DNA of 64,000 nucleotides from Alligator mississippiensis (taxonomy: Eukaryota > Chordata > Crocodylia > Alligatoridae), in contig NC_081829.1 in NCBI RefSeq assembly GCF_030867095.1, forward strand, positions 67,167,181-67,231,180. Direction: 5' to 3'. The position numbers and the translations under genes are program-made. Under the pieces are notes generated by a model. That model was given only the letters and a program-made list of their open reading frames with translations. It ran no database searches and was not told the DNA's origin. Below are positions 56,220 to 64,000 of this stretch, in pieces. Numbering within the stretch: position 1 is the first letter of the stretch; each line of letters begins with the position of its first letter.

Positions 56220-59200
56220 CACATGGTTAATGAAAGAGCTTTCTTTTGTTAGAGACAGGGAAATTTGGGGTATGTAATGTGCCCCAGTTTCTCCCACCCT
56301 CACCTACACCAAGAGTTAAAGCATAGCCAGGGCTTCCTGCGGGACTTCCAGGAGATGTTATGTTGAAGCTTACGGAGTTCAGCGTAGGGGGGAGTTTTGA
56401 TGGATCGGTTCCAGGCCCAGAAAAACCAGCTATAGGAGGATGGGTTCCAGCTTCTTGGAGGGGGTTTTAGATGGACTGCAGACATGTTTGCCTGGATTTC
56501 CCCAATTGAGTCAACACCAGAGTGTTCAGACGCTGGGGATTCTGTGGCCCAATTCCTTCACAGCAGTTCGGTGAGCCACCAGTAAATACTGCACCACATT
56601 GCTCACAGGGTCACCTTGCATTCTTCTCTCATTTAAAGGAAACCATATGTTCTATGACATGAAGGGGTCAGAAAACATAACACAAAATGTTAATATCCTA
56701 ACTAAGGAAAGCATTTCATTAATACATTTAATAAAGTCAATATTTATAGCAGTATACAGAAGCTAAGTGTTTCAAATGCATTTGTTTGTTAGACATAACA
56801 AAAAAAAAGGAAGTTCCCTAAAAGGGCAACATCACAAAGCAAGAACATTAAACAGGAGTCTAAGGGGGAAGCCTTTGTTATTTTCCTTGTGTATTCCAAA
56901 TTGCCTATGCTCAAAATCAAAGGGAATCAGTTTATTAAGTCAATGGAAACTAAATTATGTTTCATTTTCTAAGTCTCAAGACTTCTCTGCCAAGTCTCCT
57001 TTGTACCTAGATAAGGGTGTTTGGTACTGCTGAATAACTAATAGGAAAAACACATTTGGTCAGGCTGCATCTCTTGCTAATTACAAATGAAGCAACTGCT
57101 CCTCATATATTACTCAGATTTTAAAGACTAATCATTTCTGAGATTAAATTCATGGGTTTGATCTGAAGCTATCACAAAACAATCTTTATACCAGCCTACC
57201 AACTTTTTCATTTTATTTTTCAGTGACAACAGAAAGCAAACAAGGTTGTATTCTACATGCATTTTAGTTCTTCCCCACAAGGGGACCTTTGGGCTGGCTG
57301 ACCCACACGACTTAAGGGATGAAGACTGAGAGACATTCCCTGCCTTGAGAAGATGAATGCCTCCCTGAATCACAAGTACCCTGAGACAACACGTCTCCCA
57401 CTACATAATTTTGAGGCGTACAACCTGCTACCTGTTCCCCCATGTCCTGGTTCCAGTTTGCCCCACCTGCTTTAGTCCTTCCTTTTGAGACACTACAAGT
57501 CCTGAGAAAAGCAGAATTTATAAAGGCTGCAACGACTGAAAGCATAACTATTAAAATATACATCATGCTATATTACTATACTTAAGTAAAAGTGAGGACG
57601 GATCATTAGTGGTTCCAGAGCAGCTGCGTATAACCAACTCAATAGCTTAAGAGACTGTATCTGCTCCAATAAAAAGTTGTTGGCATCATAGACTGGTACT
57701 TGTAATTCATTAAACTCTAAAGATGTTTTAAATTAGGCAATGGCAGGACAACATTCTTATACCCTTAAGCCTAGAAGTGTGCTTACATGCATGTTGATCA
57801 AGAGCATGCTGACTGGGAATCCTGTTAATATGATATACCAGGTTACACATTACAGCCAAAGGATTTTTAAAAATTGGTGCTGTCTGCCAACTGAGGTGGG
57901 GGGCAGGGAGGTAGAAGAATATGAATCTGTACCCCAGTCCCATACATACCCCCAAAAGTAAGAAGCTCCTGTGAAGTCCTGAAGACAAGAATTCATCTGA
58001 TTCCAGGATGAATACGCCTTTCCTTGTGAAAGCCAGAAGAAAGCCATGCTTGTCTGGAAATCAGGTTACTCAGTCACTTAAGGGTTAACATTCTGAAATA
58101 TTTGTTGGGACCCACTTCAAGTTTCATGTTCAAATGATCAAAGCAACCACAAATGAGCAAGTCCCAGAAAAATGAGACACTGTACCGGCCAACAGAGTGG
58201 TAAAATCGAGCACAGCTTGCTGCATATTGCTCCTCTGTAAATCATATTGGACAATATCCTCTGTAACTGGAAGTAAGTGGAAGTTTGATTAAGAAGGTCT
58301 CTATGCTGACATTCTTAATCAAATTTCAAATTACTTCTACACACAAACACACAGACTTTGTTTCTGTCACTCTCCATGAAAATCAGGAAACCTCTGCAAG
58401 GACTCTGTGCAGTTTCAGGCTCTTGTAGTGAGGCAGGAGTTCCTGAGGAGAGCAAGTGAGATTGCCCAGAGAAATTTGGAGAAAAGAAGTATCTCCACCC
58501 AAACTTTGAGGCCTTCTCCCAGATCATTACCCACTCCATTTTGTCTTTATTCTCATTCACAAAACATCAGCTGAGTTGCAAATGTCATCACTGCCAAGCC
58601 ATCTGCTTTTCTAGACCATTTCTAGGAGGTTTACCGTCACTGATGCTTTCTGAATTTGTTCAATTGAGAGAGAGGCAGCTTAATGTCTCAAAACTTTTTC
58701 TCCTCAATATGAAACTTGGATTCATCAGGGCAGGCATATATCCAAGTGCTTAAGAGAAGGATGAGAAAGAAAGCAAATGCACTACTGTTCTAAAAATCTT
58801 AACAGCTCAGGACAAAAAACCCTCACCCCTAAATTAGATTTTCTGAAAAGAAGCAGCTGGAATTTTTCTAGCAGAGCTAAACACAGCTTTCCCAACACTT
58901 AACAATGCTCCAGCATGTTAGAAACCTCAGCAACAATTTTATCCCCTTTGAATTATAAACTAAAATAGTCATTGAACATGATAGTTTAGAGGGTACAATC
59001 ACAATACAGTCACTGATTCATTTAGTCTTTCCTCAGAAGTACAAGAGACATTTCAAACTAAAACAGCTTTATTTAATATATTTAAAATTCTGCCCTTATT
59101 TTTATTTGGAAAATAAAATTAATTTTACTTATAATACAATTAAAACATAATAACCTATACATGGAAACTAGCTTTTTGAAAAAGTATTAAAGCTTGGTGT

Positions 59201-62087
59201 TTCCTACATTTAAATAACATATTTGCTTAGTATTATTGTTATTATTGGATTGCCTGAATATATTAATTCCTGTGGCCAAAAAATCCTAACTTTTCTAATA
59301 TTTTCCAGTAGTGAATATCTGATGGCAGATTTCAGTCTCGATAGAAATTAGATTTCTAGAAATGAATTTTTAGAACTAGAGTGCTAGCACTACAATAAAT
59401 AAATAAATAAATAAAATGCACAGCTTTATGCTGCCAGTGTGTATTACCTAACATTTTAAGGAACTTGCCTCAGACTTGAGTATCCTGACACTATACAGGT
59501 GGCTGAGCCTAGTGAGGAAGTAAACTGCTGCATTTACTCTATTTAAGGACTGCAGACAGTGGCAGCAAGTTGGCTAAGTACTGAGCTTGAATCTCTCTGG
59601 AACCAAGGGTTGTAGCTATCTACAGGTCAAAGCTACTGAACCTTCCTTGTGAAACAGAATAGAAAAGTAAAATATTGGAGAGATGTTACTTTTGTAACAT
59701 TATTGTGTGGAAATGGATTACTAAAATGAAATCTGGCAAGTTATCACATCTGCTATGGTATCTGCAACTTGCAAAGCTCTGTTGCACAGAATGCTGTTAG
59801 ATTTCTGTTCCAGCCATAATTAATTTGTCCAGTAGGAGGAAATGGGAATTGTTTTCTGTTTATTAAAGGTGTGTTATTGGCTGATATATTTGAAATTCTT
59901 AATAGTCTGTTTGAAATTTATATCTACCCAAATGTCAACAGGCACTGAGGGGAGCAGGAGGCACCATTTCCAACATGCGCTGCAGCTGCCTTCATAGTCC
60001 CTACTTACACCTGAAACAATAGAGGTACAAGTAAGAAACATAAGCACAAAATAAGCCTTTGGGAAAAACTATACATGGAAGCATTTCTTACAAAAAATAA
60101 GATCTTTTTCTCAACCATGGTATTAATCAATCTTCACTAATGAAAGTAGGCACTCTCAGCAAACTTAATTATTCATCTGCTACTAAATGGATGCCAGAAC
60201 AGAACACACATCAGGATAACTTCCTAATAAAATTATCCTGTCTAGTCATGTGTTTTGTGATACTGTTTTTTGGTCATTCCATTCAGATGAACATATTATA
60301 AAGTAGAAAGTTTCCTACACAATGCTCATTTTATGAACATGCACAATGTGTTGGGTAAATACCAGGAAAGATCATTTTACAGAAAACTGTGTTAAAATTG
60401 CCTCCGATATGAGAACAGCTAAGATATTATGCCAACTTTAATGCTGTTATATACCAGCTTAAACTTGGCTCTAGTAAGGTACTTAATATGTTCAATGTAA
60501 GAACATTGCAATGGAAGTGTTTATTTACTTATTTATTTGGCCAGATATCAATTCACATATTAGAGGGTAAACTAGATATACCTAATTATTAATTGCAGAG
60601 TATCCCTTGAGTCTAGCCCTACAAAAAAAGTGAACTTAAAAATTGCTTACATTAAACTCAATGGGCGTTTTGCCATGTGATTTCAACTAGAAGAAAACTT
60701 GGCCCTAATCAAACTGCTTGTAGGAAATCTTTGTCAGATGTGCTTTTTTTTAGGGAAATTCTATAACATCACTAGCAATTCAGGTTGAGTATCTGCATTT
60801 GGATAAGGATCTAAACATTAGGGTTCATATCCAAATAACATAAGCACTTGAGGTCTTTCACAAAACCACCCTCGTGTTTCTACAGAAAACTTTCCTCCTA
60901 CAAGGCCCACCTTCTTCCTGTCTGTGGGGCCACTGTGATTTCAAAATCAAAACAACTACACCTTTTGGCAGTGTTCTTGGCTGCAGGAAGGGCAGGTATT
61001 CCGTTTCTTTTGAAAAAACAACAACAACAAAAAACCTCTCATTTTTAATTCCAGCCAAACCACAATGCATGCATTTACCTGTAAGGACTTTACTCTGGAA
61101 CACTATTCCTAAGCAATGAAACTTTTTGTTTGACTCCACTGCACTTATGCTCTGAACAAAAGAACAAATTTCATAATGCCCACATGCATTCAGCTTTCCT
61201 CTAAAGCTGATGGGGAATTTGAAACAAGACATTTTTGCGAGAAAATACCAGTTTATCCAAAGCAAAAGGTTATAGAAACATACAGAAACATGGTTTTGAT
61301 AAACTCAAACTCAGACCAGGTCTAGCCTGTTCTCCAGTTTGACTGCATATGGGCTTAGCCTCAGCATCATCTGTACAGATTATCAGATATGGGAAGCCCA
61401 AGATTTCCAGGAGCATGGAGCTCTCAAGATGTGGCTCTCAGGGCCTCTAGTCTCCGCACTTCGTGGGGACTCTAAAGGATTTCCCTGGCTGTCCCTGGTT
61501 CTGGGTTGTCACCAACTCCTCGGGCACAAACCCAGTACCTTTTCCCATTTGGGTCTCGGAGCACCCAGTCCCTCTTCTGAGGCTAGGCACCTAACTGGCC
61601 AAGGATGGTGGTGCCTACTTTTTGCACCTAACCACAAAGTGAGAAATCTCTTTCCAGGCTCTCTCAGATCTCTCACTTCCTAGGAATGTACCCTATTCTC
61701 CAAGTATTCTATTGAAGAAGCTGGGTAACTGTGCAACAAAGAATGCAACATTCATTTGGCCACAGGCCAGCAAGCAAAAGGGGACCTGATTCTGTAGCCT
61801 CTGTAAAAAGGATACTCTCCTTAAAGGGGAGAATCTAGACCTCAAGTATCTGTTCCCCAGATAAGTCATGCATTCTACATTAGACAGTCACAAGTTAAAA
61901 ACCAAGATTACCCTGGATGCAGGGACAAGGATCCAAGTCATCTCCCTCAAAGATCAGATCCGAAACCCACATCTCAAGGCTGCAGTCAGGCTCCTTCTCT
62001 CTGCCTCCTTGGCTCCATAACTCTTGCATTTTGAACTACATACTGCCCACCTTCTTTAACAGGAGAGTTGGGAGTGATCTTTCCTCT
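56220..62087. other. long stretch without a recognised gene
   Basis: AT-rich DNA with short open frames only. It holds an (AAAT)n simple repeat at 59393-59416. I looked for LIPA or CH25H exons on the minus strand and saw none. Confidence 0.4.
59393..59416 (+). repeat. (AAAT)n simple repeat
   Basis: About five consecutive aaat units. Confidence 0.9.
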
Positions 62088-62150
62088 AGCCTGGTGACTG
62101 GGGCACTTACCTCACAAGTGGAAGGTGTAGGTTTGAATCCCTTCATGCTG
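62088..62150 (+). repeat. tRNA-derived SINE-like fragment
   Basis: 'tagcctggtgactggggcac' resembles an RNA polymerase III A box region. About 30 bases later, 'ggtttgaatccc' matches the B box pattern GGTTCRANTCC with one change. The spacing is shorter than or equal to that of a tRNA. No tRNA cloverleaf is evident, so this is a SINE remnant rather than a tRNA gene. Confidence 0.4.
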
Positions 62151-62154
62151 AAGA

Positions 62155-63300
62155 GAAAAGAGAAACCAGTCCAACTTCCCCCCTAATACTAGTCTCTTAA
62201 ACAAAAGGTGGGCACCATCATTGTCCTTTTTGTTATACTAAGGTAAGAACTGATGTTTGGAACCAGAATCATGAGTCAAAGCCTAGTCAAGACCCTAGAT
62301 CAGAAGCTAGAGTCAGAAAACTGGGAGGCAAGACAGGGTCGAGAGCTGGAGTCAGTGATAAGCCAGGAGCCAAGTGTCATGGAACATGGCAGCAAATACT
62401 CTGAACAAATCCCCAGACCAGCCAAGTGGTTTCACGAAGGAGGCATATACTCATGGCTAGCTGGCTGCATTTCACCTCACTAGTCAGCAAAGTGGGACTG
62501 CCTGTTACAGATCCTATCACTTTGAGTGAAAGTGCTATGCGTGCTGCACTTTGGATTTTAATGCCACTAATGAGAGTTAGTTCTGCTAACTGAGTATACC
62601 TAAAGGTTGGGCCCTTGTGAGGAATTAGGAAGAAGGGTTGGGCCCTTCTGAGGAAGAATTTACATGCCTTCTCAGAGCCAGTCTGGAGAACAACACAGCT
62701 TAGGTGGGAGTTAAGCACCTACATGCTCAAACTGAATTATTTCTGATCACTTCTCCCCAGAAGCTTTACATTAGGTACCAAAGAAGTTTTGAAACCACTG
62801 TTCTGCTCTTGGAAATTAGGTGCCTAAATGCCTCTCAGGTCCCATATAGGTGCCTCAGAGACCAATCTGGATCTGTCCCTAAGTGTCCAGGCAGAAATAA
62901 GTTATAATTACAGAAAAACAGAATATGACTCTCAATCTGGAAAAAAAAAAATTCTCATTACTCACTGCATTTAAAGCAATAGGTTTCAATGAGGCCAGAA
63001 AAAGTAGGAGACCTACTTAAGGTTTTATGTGAAACCTAAGACACTCTAGATCTCATTTGGATTTGACATCTGAATCCAAGTTCTTCTGTGGGATCACCCG
63101 CCACACTGACAGGGGCATGATGTCATTTTACTGGTACAGTATCGCCATGGAACCAAATTCTGAGGTCAAGAGGATTCACTGTCCTATCAAGATGGCTGGG
63201 ATCTGAGTATGACTGAACATGCTCCTGAATGAGTGCATCTGTTATTATATGTTCAATTAGTGTGGCATGATAAACTCTGAAGCAGTTCATGCCAGAGTTA
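62155..63300. other. no gene recognised
   Basis: Unassigned. The part 62700-62900 has recurring 'aggtgcct' words and may be an old repeat. Confidence 0.35.
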
Positions 63301-63309
63301 ATGGCTCCC

Positions 63310-63740
63310 AGGTACAGTGTCTACATGTGTGCCTAGGACCACAGCAGTTTGAGCTAGGGCAAAGCAGCGCTGACCTGGCAGCAAGCTTGGGGGGCCAGGG
63401 CCAGGCTCTAGGTTGCGGCATTAGGTGGCAGAGGGGCTGGCTGAAGCACAAGAGTGCCCAAAGAGTAGAGCCATGCGGCTAGGCAGCAAGCAGGGATCTG
63501 GCCCCCTGCTGCCTTGGCTGACCAGGCACAATTTATGCTCAGGTCAGCATTTACACGTGCACTTAGACACTGTTATTTTCACCACCGTAAGATAGTACTG
63601 TCCCCAATAGTACCATTTTAGGGCAGCAAACATTAGTTTGCTGCAATCTAACAGTGTCACATGTATAGACTGTGATGCTTTACACTGCAGCAAATTAGTC
63701 TACTGCACAGTTAAGCACATATATCGATGCACCCAATGCA
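63310..63740. repeat. possible relative of the element at 29188-29676
   Basis: It shares 'cagtgtctacatgtgtg' at the left, and 'agtctactgcacagtta' at the right resembles 'atctactccacagtaca' of that element. The borders are uncertain. The remainder of the window to 64000 shows nothing I can name. Confidence 0.3.
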
Positions 63741-64000
63741 ACCTACACAGTGATTCTGAGTATAACAGGGTGCTTTAGCCGAGCCCCTGTTACTAAGGGA
63801 GAAACTCAGGGCGAAACTAGATCACAGGTGGCTAAGGGGGCTAAGGCACACACAGCAGGAACAGGTAAAGACTTAATGATCTCCTCCAGACATAAAAGGC
63901 AGGATGCAGCATTAGACATTGGCCTTGGGGCACTGGAAGAGAAGAAGAGAGGAAACGGCTATCAGCAGACTTACCTGAGGATCAGAGGACGCTGCAGACG

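Noticed and set aside
60848..61265. Overlapping frames considered as LIPA exons or a Kazal-type domain (PVCGA-like word near 60920)
   Set aside because: The word lacks the surrounding cysteines of a Kazal domain, and no lipase motif such as GHSQG is present.
62088..62150. tRNA gene
   Set aside because: Only A-box- and B-box-like words are present; no acceptor stem or anticodon arm can be formed.
1..64000. CRISPR arrays, prokaryotic operons, phage or plasmid features
   Set aside because: Spliced vertebrate gene structure, CR1 and hAT content show a vertebrate nuclear genome; no regularly spaced short repeats were seen.

Overview
The window looks like nuclear DNA of a non-avian sauropsid. A crocodilian is my first guess and a turtle the alternative. 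The reasons are one spliced vertebrate gene with long introns, several CR1 LINE copies, many hAT-like terminal-inverted-repeat (TIR) elements and Penelope-like (PLE) remnants. Nothing bacterial or viral is visible, and the species call is inference from repeat content.

The only gene I can support is FAS (TNFRSF6/CD95) on the + strand. Eight exons, equivalent to human exons 2-9, lie between 6386 and 17642. All have AG/GT borders, and their phases join into one frame of 996 nt: cysteine-rich domains, one membrane helix, a 25-nt micro-exon, a death domain and a stop codon. Exon 1, with the start codon and most of the signal peptide, was not found and probably lies left of the window. The introns hold an old CR1/L3-type LINE (8900-10125), a TIR element with a hAT MITE inserted in it (11254-12084) and a second copy of the same TIR family (14725-15515).

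Downstream of FAS, 17.6-64 kb, no protein-coding gene is convincing. CH25H and LIPA, which follow FAS in human and chicken, are not recognisable here. From left to right the region holds: a GC-rich unnamed repeat (18.1 kb); a 2-kb GC-rich member of the FAS-intron TIR family (19.2-21.3 kb); an isolated TATA box with ATG and splice donor (21.9 kb); foldback and hAT fragments (24.7-25.1 kb); LINE fragments and a CR1 with a long 3' region (27.3-28.5 kb); an unassigned, possibly LTR-bearing block with a 52-bp minisatellite (30.3-32.8 kb); a hAT MITE with perfect 8-bp target duplications (35.3-36.0 kb); more repeat copies (37-41.7 kb); a mutated LINE reverse-transcriptase sequence (48.4-49.7 kb); a hAT transposase with only two visible lesions (50.7-52.3 kb); and a large palindrome of PLE sequence carrying a GIY-YIG-type endonuclease fragment (52.8-54.3 kb). 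The last 8 kb is mostly featureless, with a tRNA-like SINE trace near 62.1 kb.

I do not see a clear new multi-gene system. The items most worth a second look are the PLE palindrome, the nearly intact hAT transposase, the foldback hAT with an internal CR1 piece, the 52-bp minisatellite and the orphan promoter-like start at 21.9 kb.
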